From contig JAOTZH010000014.1 in the NCBI GenBank assembly GCA_029861425.1, forward strand, positions 1 through 36,456: 36,456 nucleotides of DNA, written 5' to 3'. The first letter of the stretch is position 1; the number at the start of each line of letters is the position of its first letter. The translations under genes and the position numbers were made by a program. Source of the stretch: Gemmatimonadota bacterium (GTDB taxonomy: Bacteria; Gemmatimonadota; Gemmatimonadetes; Palauibacterales; Palauibacteraceae). Under the pieces are notes generated by a model, which was given only the letters and a program-made list of their open reading frames with translations, was not told the origin of the DNA and did no database searches. Positions 8,788 to 15,867 of this stretch are shown here, piece after piece.

Positions 8788-9302
8788 GCAGCAGGACCTC
8801 GACGACCGCCCTGACGATCCCGGAACAACGCTCCGACCAGGACGCCCCCGGGCCCGACGAACAGCATGGCCACCGGATACCAGGTGGGGTCCTGCATGGT
8901 CCCGGCCGCCTTGAGCCCGACCAGGGCGGCACCCGCCATGAAGGCGACCAGGCCGGCCAGCGCCACTCCGTGCAGCAGGGGCTTCATGGGGGCCGCACGG
9001 GCCGTCAGATAGCCTGCGAGGGCAGCGATGACGAACCGTGCGAGGAGGTTCTGGGTGAGAAAGGCGGACGTCATGACGCCATCGACGTCCGGGCCCGAAA
9101 TCGATGCGATGGCTCTTCCGGCGATCACCGACCCGAACGTCAGGACGACGAAGCCGACGACCACGGCGGCGACGCCGCGGAGGGGCGTCGCGTCGGCCAT
9201 GTCGGCCACGATCTCCGCGGCGCGATCCACATCCGCGGTACGTTCGCGCTCCCCCGACTCGGCCGCCGTGACCGTGTCGAAACGCTCGTCGTCAGCGCCC
9301 AC
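8772..9302 (-). CDS. Integral membrane protein of unknown function, 176 aa
   Basis: I do not recognise the family. An acidic, soluble N-terminal stretch of about 44 residues is followed by four likely membrane segments at about 46-67, 85-105, 110-130 and 140-158. The ending is short and basic (FRDRQGGRRG). GTG 9302 overlaps the end of the upstream peptidase gene by 11 bases, which suggests translational coupling. Its ribosome site is poor, and a start at an internal Met (about residue 35, MADATPLRG) remains possible. It ends the minus-strand block of lipoprotein hydrolase, S15 peptidase and membrane protein. Confidence 0.75.
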   Translation of the reverse strand: MGADDERFDTVTAAESGERERTADVDRAAEIVADMADATPLRGVAAVVVGFVVLTFGSVIAGRAIASISGPDVDGVMTSAFLTQNLLARFVIAALAGYLTARAAPMKPLLHGVALAGLVAFMAGAALVGLKAAGTMQDPTWYPVAMLFVGPGGVLVGALFRDRQGGRRGPAADVKG

Positions 9303-11136
9303 TGACCACCGGAAGCACGATGTGCGAGGGGGATGCCGCCGAGTGGTGGATCACGTTCTCTGCCACGACCCACTCGGTTTCGTCATAGTTGTTGCCGCCG
9401 GTATTCAGGTTGCGTTCGAATCGCGGGAAGTTCGAGCTCGACACCTCTATCCGCACCTGGTGCCCGGGGGCGAACCAGTAGGAGGTCGCGTGCAGATCGA
9501 TCGCCACCTCGTACGTCTGGCCCGGTTCCATGAATACCGGCCGATCGTACCCCTCGCGAAACCGCGCGCGCTTGATGCCCTCGACCACGTTTATGGCACG
9601 TCCGTCCGGGTACACATCGATGAGCTTCAGGGTGAAGTCCGTGTCGCGAGCGCTCGATGAGACATGGAGGACGGCCGTGACCGGGCCGGTGACCTCGAGA
9701 CCGGCGTCTCCGGCGGGCTCGCTGGTGTAGACGAGAACGTCCTCCCGGTCTTCGAGGTCGGACTGATCGAACGCGCCCGGCTGATCCAGCGGATTGCCGG
9801 TGCAGCAGACGGACCCTCCGCGAGAAGGCACGGGATCCCCGGGATCGTACGCGAACCGATCCGGCAGCTCGGAGCCGGGAGGTTCGGATCGGAGCGTACC
9901 ATCACCCGATCGGGTGTTGGCGGCGCCGCCACTGTGCAGATAGAGGGTGGTGAACGCTACCCCCGGAATCGGCCACTCGTTCGCCGAATTCCATTCGTTC
10001 CGTCCGAGGGTGTAGTACTGAACGCGGGGCATGTCGGTGACCCCGTTCTCCTCGCCTCTGAGCCAGTGATCGAACCAACGGAGGTAGATCGCCCAGTAGT
10101 CGAGCCGGGCGTCGCCGAAGTCGATCTCGCCGACCACGGTGTTGGCGGTCGCTCGCTCCGAGAGACAGTGCGGCGTCGGCGAGAGGATCACGAACTGGTT
10201 GTCGCGCGCTTGGACGCTCTCCGCCCGGTCCTGCATCATGCGCCACTGTTGAATCGTCTCGTTCGCCCCGAGATCGTACCACGAGTTCACGTGAATGGCC
10301 GGGGTGTCGAAGCGATCCTCATCGGACAGATAGCCGAGCTTCGGCCACCAGTCGCCCGCGAGCGGCTCGCTCAGGAACTCTTCCCAGTCCGTCTCGCGGT
10401 CCGGTGGACCGTACCTGTCCATGAGACCGATCGTCGGGAGCTCCCAGAGCGCGCCCCCCACCTCGATCTGCGGAGCGGGCGCGCCGCCGGGGCTCTTCGC
10501 GCCGGCCGACCGAAACCACCCGAAGCTGGCCGAGAGACCGAACACCCCGCCCTCGTAGATTCCGAAATAGCCGTACCTGCCGCCCGCCGATCCGACCGAT
10601 CCGCCCGCCGCCTGCGGAATCGCCGCCACGTGGGCCGGGTGCTTCATCGCCATGAGCTGCGTCTGGTTCTCTCCGAGATACGAGCATCCGTACGTGCCGA
10701 TCCGGCCGTTGGACCAGGGCTGCATGGACGCCCACTCGACGGCGTCGTACCCATCCAGGCGATCGGCCGCGGAGACGAGGTAGTCACCCTCCGATTGGAA
10801 TTTACCGCGCATGTCCTGCACGACGACCGCGTACCCCTGTCCGGCAAAGAACCGGGCCGGCGAAATCGCCCCGCCGGCGTACGCTTCCTTGTTGTAGGGC
10901 AACCGGATCATCACGACGGGTAGCCGCTCGTCGTCGAGTCCTGCCGGTCTGTACACATCCGTCGCGAGCCGAACGCCGTCCCGCATCGCCACCATCACGT
11001 TCTTCTCGACCGTGACCTCGTGGATCGGATCGGGTGGCGGGTAGGGTGCGCCCTCCTGGACTGCTTGGACCGAACCAGGAGCCCAGAGCCCCGCGACCAG
11101 GGCCAGGGCCAGGGCCATCGAATGTCGTCGCTTCAT
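9292..11136 (-). CDS. Exported S15/CocE-family peptidase or acyl hydrolase, 614 aa
   Basis: This alpha/beta hydrolase of the X-Pro dipeptidyl-peptidase/cocaine esterase family has a C-terminal jelly-roll domain. A signal peptide is evident (MKRRHSMALALALVAGLWAPG, cleavage after VQA near residue 25). The nucleophile motif GTYGCSYLGENQ puts Ser at about 152. HVNSWYDLGANE fits the acid position, and SPTPHCLSE the catalytic His. The C-terminal part (GPVTAVLHVSSSARDTDFTLKLIDVYPDGR) is the family beta-sandwich. ATG 11136 has GAGGAGA 4 bases before it and shares ATGA with the stop of the upstream lipoprotein gene; the longer open frame upstream is a shadow. It probably cleaves amide or ester bonds in the periplasm; the substrate is unknown. 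Confidence 0.93.
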   Translation of the reverse strand: MKRRHSMALALALVAGLWAPGSVQAVQEGAPYPPPDPIHEVTVEKNVMVAMRDGVRLATDVYRPAGLDDERLPVVMIRLPYNKEAYAGGAISPARFFAGQGYAVVVQDMRGKFQSEGDYLVSAADRLDGYDAVEWASMQPWSNGRIGTYGCSYLGENQTQLMAMKHPAHVAAIPQAAGGSVGSAGGRYGYFGIYEGGVFGLSASFGWFRSAGAKSPGGAPAPQIEVGGALWELPTIGLMDRYGPPDRETDWEEFLSEPLAGDWWPKLGYLSDEDRFDTPAIHVNSWYDLGANETIQQWRMMQDRAESVQARDNQFVILSPTPHCLSERATANTVVGEIDFGDARLDYWAIYLRWFDHWLRGEENGVTDMPRVQYYTLGRNEWNSANEWPIPGVAFTTLYLHSGGAANTRSGDGTLRSEPPGSELPDRFAYDPGDPVPSRGGSVCCTGNPLDQPGAFDQSDLEDREDVLVYTSEPAGDAGLEVTGPVTAVLHVSSSARDTDFTLKLIDVYPDGRAINVVEGIKRARFREGYDRPVFMEPGQTYEVAIDLHATSYWFAPGHQVRIEVSSSNFPRFERNLNTGGNNYDETEWVVAENVIHHSAASPSHIVLPVVSGR

Positions 11137-12287
11137 CTTGTCTCCTCGAGATCGCCAGCGGCTTCCGCGACGGCGCGGGTCAGCACTTCCCGCACGAACG
11201 CCGCAAATCGCTCGGTCCGCTCCGCCTCCGTCGCGTCTGTCATCCGGATCGTGTAGCGGGTCTGGAACTCCTCGAACTCCCCGCCGGACATGGCCTGCTC
11301 GAGGCCTACCCCAGCGGTGACGGCCGCGGCCGCCGTCTCGGCGATCCGGCGGGTGAATCGTCGCTGTGTCTCCAGGGCCTCCCGGTCCCGAAGCACCGGC
11401 CCGTGCGCGCCGAGCAGCACCGTGCCGGGGATGTCGACGATCCGGTCCATCGCGTCGGCCCAACCGCGCGGAAACCCGTCGCCGAACCAGGGGAACCCGT
11501 CCTCGATCAGATCTCCGAGCGCCAGCACGCCGTGGTCCGGAAGGTATACGACGACGTCCCCGCGCGTGTGCGCAGGCCCCACCCTGATGATCTCGATGGT
11601 CGGATCCCCTTCCACGAGCTCGAACCGATTCTCGACCACGATCGTCGGGGGGACCAGCTCCAGGCTTCGCCGCTCGTCGGCATACGCCCGGGCCGCCGCG
11701 ATCTGCCCGGGCAGGGCCTCGATCTCCTCTGCCGTGAGGGCCGTGCCGTCCGGCCCCGCTCCAGCCGCCAGCCAGCCTCCCGCGGCCTCGGCCCGCGCGT
11801 CCACGCGGGCGACCTCCTCGTCCAGACGCTGCCGTCCCAGAGACATGAGGTCCTCCGCGACGGTCGCACCGGCCACGAAACGAACCTCGGGGAAGACCTC
11901 GCGGAACCGGGCGTTCCCCTGCACATGATCGCCGTGCCAGTGCGTATTCACGACGTACCCGACCGGCAGTGCCGTCAGGGCGGCGATCGTGTCGATCAGC
12001 TCCTGCGCCGACTCGTCGTCGTGTCGGCTGTCGACGACCACGACGTGATCGTCCCGGATGACGATGAGCGAGGCGGCGAACCGGGACGGCGAGATGCCGT
12101 CCTGTACGACCGTGGCGTAGATGTCGTCGGCGACGCGCTCGACCCGATAGACCTCGCTCCGCGGCAGGGGAGACTCCAGTCCCTCACCACTCGCCCGGTC
12201 GGACCCCGGCGACCCGCACGCGACCAACGTGACGACGGCTACCGCGGTCGCTACGATTCTGACAGGCCCGAGACGGGAGTCCGTCAT
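11133..12287 (-). CDS. Metallo-beta-lactamase-fold lipoprotein, 384 aa
   Basis: The N-terminus is a lipoprotein signal (MTDSRLGPVRIVATAVAVVTLVAC, lipid Cys24), so the enzyme should be anchored on the outer side of a membrane. The metal site H-x-H-x-D-H appears in NTHWHGDHVQGN (His116, His118, Asp120, His121). Further ligands are in GPAHTRGDVVVY and LALGDLIEDG, with a C-terminal GAHGPV His. It resembles SoxH/QuiP-type hydrolases more than true beta-lactamases. The C-terminal helical part beyond 300 is extra. ATG 12287 is the only sensible start that leaves a signal peptide. This start codon overlaps that of the divergent gene at 12286. The substrate is unknown. Confidence 0.9.
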   Translation of the reverse strand: MTDSRLGPVRIVATAVAVVTLVACGSPGSDRASGEGLESPLPRSEVYRVERVADDIYATVVQDGISPSRFAASLIVIRDDHVVVVDSRHDDESAQELIDTIAALTALPVGYVVNTHWHGDHVQGNARFREVFPEVRFVAGATVAEDLMSLGRQRLDEEVARVDARAEAAGGWLAAGAGPDGTALTAEEIEALPGQIAAARAYADERRSLELVPPTIVVENRFELVEGDPTIEIIRVGPAHTRGDVVVYLPDHGVLALGDLIEDGFPWFGDGFPRGWADAMDRIVDIPGTVLLGAHGPVLRDREALETQRRFTRRIAETAAAAVTAGVGLEQAMSGGEFEEFQTRYTIRMTDATEAERTERFAAFVREVLTRAVAEAAGDLEETR

Positions 12288-12573
12288 GTCCGAACGCCGT
12301 GTCGATTCATTCAAGATCTTCGCTTTCCTGCCGATGGCGACCTTCGTCGTTCTCCGGCTCTACGTAGGGCAATTCGACGGCTGGGGCGCCTGGGGCGCGG
12401 CTCCGCTGCTGCTCATCCCGATCATACTTGCTCTGCCGATCACGATCGCCGGACTCATCCGCATCGGTAGCGAGCGCGCGGACGGACGCGTGGCCACATC
12501 GACGATTGCTTTGACCACGCTGGCCGGGCTCCCACTGCTGTGGTTCCTCTGGCGTCTGGTGGTCAGCTCCTAG
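12286..12573 (+). CDS. Small membrane protein, 95 aa
   Basis: Unknown family. Three hydrophobic segments are visible at about 8-27 (FKIFAFLPMATFVVLRLYVG), 33-57 and 70-93, joined by short charged loops (RIGSERADGR). ATG 12286 is preceded by GGGAG with a 6-base gap, a good ribosome site, which argues that this is a real gene despite its size. Its ATG overlaps the minus-strand ATG of the divergent lipoprotein by two bases (the sequence CATG). Its 3' end overlaps the convergent reductive-dehalogenase-like gene by 11 bases. A longer frame from 12229 would run into the lipoprotein coding region and is not needed. Confidence 0.7.
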   Translation: MSERRVDSFKIFAFLPMATFVVLRLYVGQFDGWGAWGAAPLLLIPIILALPITIAGLIRIGSERADGRVATSTIALTTLAGLPLLWFLWRLVVSS

Positions 12574-13723
12574 GCAGGGTCCGCGTCCACCAATCGCGGG
12601 GCTTCGTGCGCTTCCCGAAACCCAACAGGTCGTCGAGGCGTCCCATGAGGCCGCGAAGACCCGACCCCGCGAGGCCACGTCCCCACCGCGCCCACCACTT
12701 CGTGTAGTCCTTGTTGTACGGACAGACACGCATGCAGATCGCGCAGTCGCTGTTCTGCGCCGCCCAGTATCCAAAGCACTTCTCCCCGTCGACCGACCAC
12801 TTCCGCACTCCCTTGAGGTTGGACTCGTTGTGCCGAGCGGCGGATGGCTCGCCATCCGGGATGGCCCCCACGGGACAGGCTGAACTGCAGCGCCGACACT
12901 GGTCGCAGAACTCGCGAACGCCGAACCGAACCGGGTGGTCGTGGGACAGCGGGAGGTCCGTGAAGACTTTTCCGAGCCGCACGCGCGGCCCGAACTCCTT
13001 CGTGATCAGAAGCCCCAGCCGGCTGTACTCGCCCAGCCCGGCCTGGATCGCCAGCGGGATCGCGAGGGCCGAGTCGTTCATGCTCGCAACCGCATTGTAC
13101 CCGAGATTGCGGATATACTGGGCGAGCGACAAAACGACGAGTGCGTCGTGTGAGTACCCGAGACCGGTCGCCGCCCCGGAGAGCGCCGACGGCACCGTCC
13201 GCACCAGGTCGTAGTCCATCGCCTGGGCGGTGACGATCACGTGATCCAGCCCGTCGGGGACATCGTTCGGTCGAACCGTTCCGCTGATGTCGCTGAACTT
13301 CTCGGTGTACATCCACCGCGGGTCGAACCCCGTCACCCCGACGAGATCCGCCCCGAATCCGCGTGCGACGCGCTTGATCTCGGAGGCCGCGGCGTCGGGA
13401 GTGGGAAACTCGACACGTTCCGAAGCGATGTCTCGCTGGAGCGTAAACGCGTCGGTGAAGCCCTCGCGTCGATCGTCTTCCTCACGGTACTCGGTGAAGA
13501 GGTCGCTCACGTGCCAGGAAGCGTTGCGGAGGGCGTAGTCCCGTTGAGTGAAACCGTCCGCGTTTCGCCACACGGTGAGGGGCTCGCGATAGGTACGATA
13601 GAATCGCTGCGCCTTCTCCGTACGAACTCGCGGATCCCAGAAGGACCGACGAAACACGTCGTTCTTCTGAGAAAAACGCTCGAAGTCTTCGTTGACCTCG
13701 AATCCGGTCTCTGGATCGCGCAT
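12563..13723 (-). CDS. Reductive dehalogenase-like cobamide/4Fe-4S protein, cytosolic, 386 aa
   Basis: The C-terminal part carries two ferredoxin-type cluster motifs: Cys273-x2-Cys276-x2-Cys279-x3-Cys283-Pro, and Cys316-x10-Cys327-x2-Cys330-x3-Cys334-Pro, the latter in CFGYWAAQNSDCAICMRVCPYNK. This wording, with the preceding GLGEYSRLGLLITKEFGPRVR and FTDLPLSHD, is characteristic of the RdhA family rather than of QueG, which shares the fold. The middle (about 110-250) would be the nitroreductase-like cobamide-binding domain. No Tat signal or membrane anchor gene (rdhB) is present, so it should be a cytosolic, non-respiratory homologue without the fused reductase seen in catabolic NpRdhA. ATG 13723 has GGAG 5 bases upstream. 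The substrate is unknown. Confidence 0.8.
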   Translation of the reverse strand: MRDPETGFEVNEDFERFSQKNDVFRRSFWDPRVRTEKAQRFYRTYREPLTVWRNADGFTQRDYALRNASWHVSDLFTEYREEDDRREGFTDAFTLQRDIASERVEFPTPDAAASEIKRVARGFGADLVGVTGFDPRWMYTEKFSDISGTVRPNDVPDGLDHVIVTAQAMDYDLVRTVPSALSGAATGLGYSHDALVVLSLAQYIRNLGYNAVASMNDSALAIPLAIQAGLGEYSRLGLLITKEFGPRVRLGKVFTDLPLSHDHPVRFGVREFCDQCRRCSSACPVGAIPDGEPSAARHNESNLKGVRKWSVDGEKCFGYWAAQNSDCAICMRVCPYNKDYTKWWARWGRGLAGSGLRGLMGRLDDLLGFGKRTKPRDWWTRTLPRS

Positions 13724-13833
13724 TCCGGCTCCGGGTGAGCGCGTTATGTTCCCCGTGACGGGCCCGCCCCATCAGCCTACGGACGGGCCTTCCGCCCCGA
13801 AAGCCGACGACGATAGGATCTGGAGTCCTCATC

Positions 13834-14115
13834 ATGGCCACACGAACCGATCTGCAGGAGATCCCCGGCGTCGGACCGAGCATGCGACGCTGCCTCGAGG
13901 ACCTCGGTATCCACGCGATCCGAGACCTCGAGGGACTGGACCCGGCCGAGCTCTACGTGAGGTCGAACGACCTGCACGGCTATCAGGACCGTTGCGTCCT
14001 GTACTCGTTCCGCTGCGCCGTCTACTACGCCGAGACCCGGCGACCCGACCCGGAGCTCCTGAAGTGGTGGAACTGGAAGGATCGGACGCACGCGAACGAG
14101 CGGGTGGTGGCGTGA
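13834..14115 (+). CDS. Cdd1-type helix-hairpin-helix protein (pathogenicity locus family), 93 aa
   Basis: The start TDLQEIPGVGPSMRRCLEDLGI (about 5-26) is a helix-hairpin-helix motif that could bind DNA backbone. DLEGLDPAELY, then DRCVLYSFRCAVYYAETRRPDPELLKWWNWKD, is the conserved remainder of the Cdd1 (PF11731-like) family, usually 80-100 residues. ATG 13834 follows GGAG. The name pathogenicity locus is historical and implies nothing about virulence. It overlaps the next gene through GTGA and lies two genes before an alkyltransferase-like repair protein, so a DNA-related role is possible, but this is inference. The 110 bases upstream, shared with the divergent gene, show no clear promoter. 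Confidence 0.88.
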   Translation: MATRTDLQEIPGVGPSMRRCLEDLGIHAIRDLEGLDPAELYVRSNDLHGYQDRCVLYSFRCAVYYAETRRPDPELLKWWNWKDRTHANERVVA

Positions 14116-14789
14116 GGCGGGCGTTCGCGCTGGTCGTCCTCGGCCTGCTTGCCGGGTGTGGCCCTACTGTGCCCGGCGGGGTGCCCGTGGCCGAGGAGCC
14201 CCGGCATCGCCTCGTGTCCGACCTCGACTTCGCGCAGGTCCTCGACATCCAGATCCTCGTGAGCGATACGACGCTCTTTCACACGCATGCCCGCCCCATC
14301 GCGTACACGTGCGTGAGCGGCTCCTCCATGGCCAGCCAGGTGGCCGGTGCCGATTGGGGTCAGCCGGGAACGCCGTGCGTACCCGGGGTCCCCTTCAGCG
14401 TGCCGGGGTACGCGGAGAGCCCCCTCACTCACCGGGTCGCGAACGACGGACTCGATCTCTTCCACCTGATCGCGGTACAGAGCCTGCGCGACGTTCCCGG
14501 ACCCACAGCCCTCGGCGCTCCGGGGGCGGGGAACACTGCGGTGGACAACGAGTGGTTTCGGGCACAGACGATCGAGCTCGCTCCCGGCCAGACCTCGCCG
14601 ACGCATCGGCACGAGGTCCCGACCCTCATGGTCCTGACGGCGGGCTCCGGAGCCGCCTCGACGCTCGAAGACGGCCGGCAGAACATGCTGATGGAGCAGG
14701 GGGCCTGGATGTGGCATCAACCGGGATCCCATACGCTCGCCGCCGTCGAGGGCGTCGCGCTGCGTGTCGTCGAGGTCGAGGTCAAATAG
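14112..14789 (+). CDS. Cupin-domain lipoprotein, 225 aa
   Basis: GTG 14112 shares GTGA with the previous stop and opens a lipoprotein signal (VRRAFALVVLGLLAGC, lipid Cys16). Two cupin-like halves can be seen. The first is near VLDIQILVSDTTLFHTHARPIAYTCVSG (split as ILVSDTTLFHTHARP with His-x-His). The second and clearer is FRAQTIELAPGQTSPTHRHEVPTLMVLT, with THRHE as the metal site, followed by EQGAWMWHQPGSHTL. It probably binds a metal in the periplasm. Whether it is an enzyme (a dioxygenase-like bicupin) or a binding protein cannot be told. The long frame upstream of 14112 covers the Cdd1 gene and is a shadow. Confidence 0.82.
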   Translation: MRRAFALVVLGLLAGCGPTVPGGVPVAEEPRHRLVSDLDFAQVLDIQILVSDTTLFHTHARPIAYTCVSGSSMASQVAGADWGQPGTPCVPGVPFSVPGYAESPLTHRVANDGLDLFHLIAVQSLRDVPGPTALGAPGAGNTAVDNEWFRAQTIELAPGQTSPTHRHEVPTLMVLTAGSGAASTLEDGRQNMLMEQGAWMWHQPGSHTLAAVEGVALRVVEVEVK

Positions 14790-14794
14790 AGCGA

Positions 14795-15133
14795 GTGGCC
14801 GAGCTGTCCGAGTCCTACGGGCGTATCTACCAGGCGGTTCGGCGGATCCCGAGGGGCCGGGTCGCGACCTACGGCCAGGTCGCCGCCATCGCCGGGCTCG
14901 GCCGCCACGCGCGACTCGTCGGGTACGCGCTCAACGCATGCGATGAGGAGCTCCCATGGCACAGAGTGATCAATGCGCGCGGCGAGATCAGCACGCGCTC
15001 GGACCCGTTCTACGAGGAGCTCCAGCGCGAGCGACTCGAAGGCGAGGGGGTCTCGTTCGACGACCGCGGACGCGTTTCGCTCGTACGCTTCCAATGGCAG
15101 ACCGCCGACCCTCTGGTTGATCCCGACTGGTAG
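14795..15133 (+). CDS. Alkyltransferase-like protein (ATL), MGMT homologue without the active Cys, 112 aa
   Basis: The fold is the DNA-binding domain of O6-methylguanine-DNA methyltransferase: YGRIYQAVRRIPRGRVATYGQVA, then GRHARLVGYALNAC and LPWHRVINARGEIS. In true methyltransferases the motif is PCHRV; here Trp55 replaces the Cys, as in E. coli and fission-yeast ATL proteins, which bind O6-alkylguanine, flip it out and hand it to nucleotide excision repair. It therefore should not transfer alkyl groups itself. GTG 14795 is the start closest to the family N-terminus; its ribosome site is weak and coupling to the cupin gene (5 bases upstream) is likely. The C-terminal tail is short. Confidence 0.9.
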   Translation: MAELSESYGRIYQAVRRIPRGRVATYGQVAAIAGLGRHARLVGYALNACDEELPWHRVINARGEISTRSDPFYEELQRERLEGEGVSFDDRGRVSLVRFQWQTADPLVDPDW

Positions 15134-15200
15134 CCTCAGGTTGGTGCCTCCCGGTGGCGAAGCCGGGGTCCCGGGAGCGTCGAATCTCCGAAGGGCGGCG

Positions 15201-15854
15201 ATGATGGGCATCAACGACGAGCTGACCAGCATCCGACAGTCCGGCGAGGCCAAGCGCCCGCCAGAGATCAACGAGCGCATCCAGCGCGCCACCGACGAGC
15301 TGCGGGCGTCCGGCATCCTCGATGGTGTCCCAGGGCCGGGAGATCGTGCGCCGCTGTTCGCCCGCCCGAACCTCTCGGGCGAGACCGTCCGTCTCTCCGC
15401 CCGGCTCAAGCGAGGTCCCGTACTCCTGAGCTTCTTCCGGGGTCGATGGTGACCGTATTGCCGCGTGGAGCAGGCTGCTCTGCAGGAATCGCTTCCCGAG
15501 ATCACGGCGAAGGGCGCCAGCGTCCTGACGCTGTCTCCGCAGCTCCCCGATTTCGCCCGCCTCTGGGCTGAAGAGGATGGGATCGAGTTCGACGTACTTC
15601 TCGACCTGGGGAATCAGGTGGCCCGCGACTACGGGCTGACGTTCGCTCTGTCGGACGACCTCCGCGACGTCTACGAGAGCTTCTTCAAGATCGACCTCGC
15701 CCGGTTCAACGGCGACGAGTCCTGGCAGCTGCCGGTGCCCGCGACCTTCGTGATCGACACGAACGGGAGGATCGTGTATGCGGGCGCTCACGCCGATTAC
15801 ACGGCGCGGCCGGAGCCCGCGGAAGCGGTGGCCGCGATCCCCACGAGCGACTGA
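15201..15854 (+). CDS. Probable selenoprotein: AhpC/TSA peroxiredoxin-like, Sec84 encoded by in-frame TGA at 15450-15452
   Basis: Two open stretches in the same frame, 15201-15449 and 15453-15854, are separated by a single TGA. Joined, they give one intact 217-residue AhpC/TSA-family protein: PGPGDRAPLF (about 45-54), GPVLLSFFRGRW (72-83), the TGA codon (84), PYCRVEQAALQESLPEI, VLTLSPQLPDFARL, then VPATFVIDTNGRIVYAGAHADYT. In this family RGxWCPYC holds the redox pair, so TGA replaces the attacking Cys and gives Sec84-Pro-Tyr-Cys87. ATG 15201 has AAGGG 5 bases upstream. A hairpin with a GGC loop lies 20 bases after the TGA. It would reduce peroxides or disulfides using thiols. The alternative is a nonsense mutation or sequencing error, but that would have to hit this codon by chance. 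Confidence 0.83.
15465..15483 (+). promoter_or_regulatory. Putative bacterial SECIS element
   Basis: GTGGAGCA (15465-15472) pairs with TGCTCTGC (15476-15483) around a three-base GGC loop. Six of the eight pairs are Watson-Crick and two are G-U. The loop begins 20 bases after the TGA and has G at its first two positions, which fits the bacterial SECIS pattern (small apical loop with an early G, some 16-37 bases downstream). The apex GCA-GGC-TGC resembles the GCA-GGUC-UGC apex I remember from the E. coli fdhF element. The bases are also coding. Confidence 0.6.
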
Positions 15855-15867
15855 GAGAGAGCGCCGG

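Noticed and set aside
11091-11117. Short tandem repeat of AGGGCC units
   Set aside because: It encodes the Ala-Leu repeat of the S15 signal peptide and is explained by codon use.
11034-12470. Long plus-strand open frames opposite the S15 peptidase and lipoprotein genes (also 9664-10923)
   Set aside because: They lack start signals and family motifs; the minus-strand genes have signal peptides and catalytic motifs.
12563-13723. Epoxyqueuosine reductase QueG
   Set aside because: The fold and clusters are shared, but the C-terminal HEAT-like part of QueG is missing and the motif wording is that of RdhA-like proteins.
13740-13790. GC-rich partial inverted repeat (GGCCCG/CGGGCC) upstream of the Cdd1 gene
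   Set aside because: Only six pairs with a 17-base loop; expected by chance in such GC-rich DNA.
15450-15452. TGA as a pseudogene-making nonsense mutation
   Set aside because: Kept as the alternative, but the codon is precisely at the redox Cys, the frame and motifs continue unbroken afterwards and a SECIS-like stem follows, so selenocysteine is the better reading.
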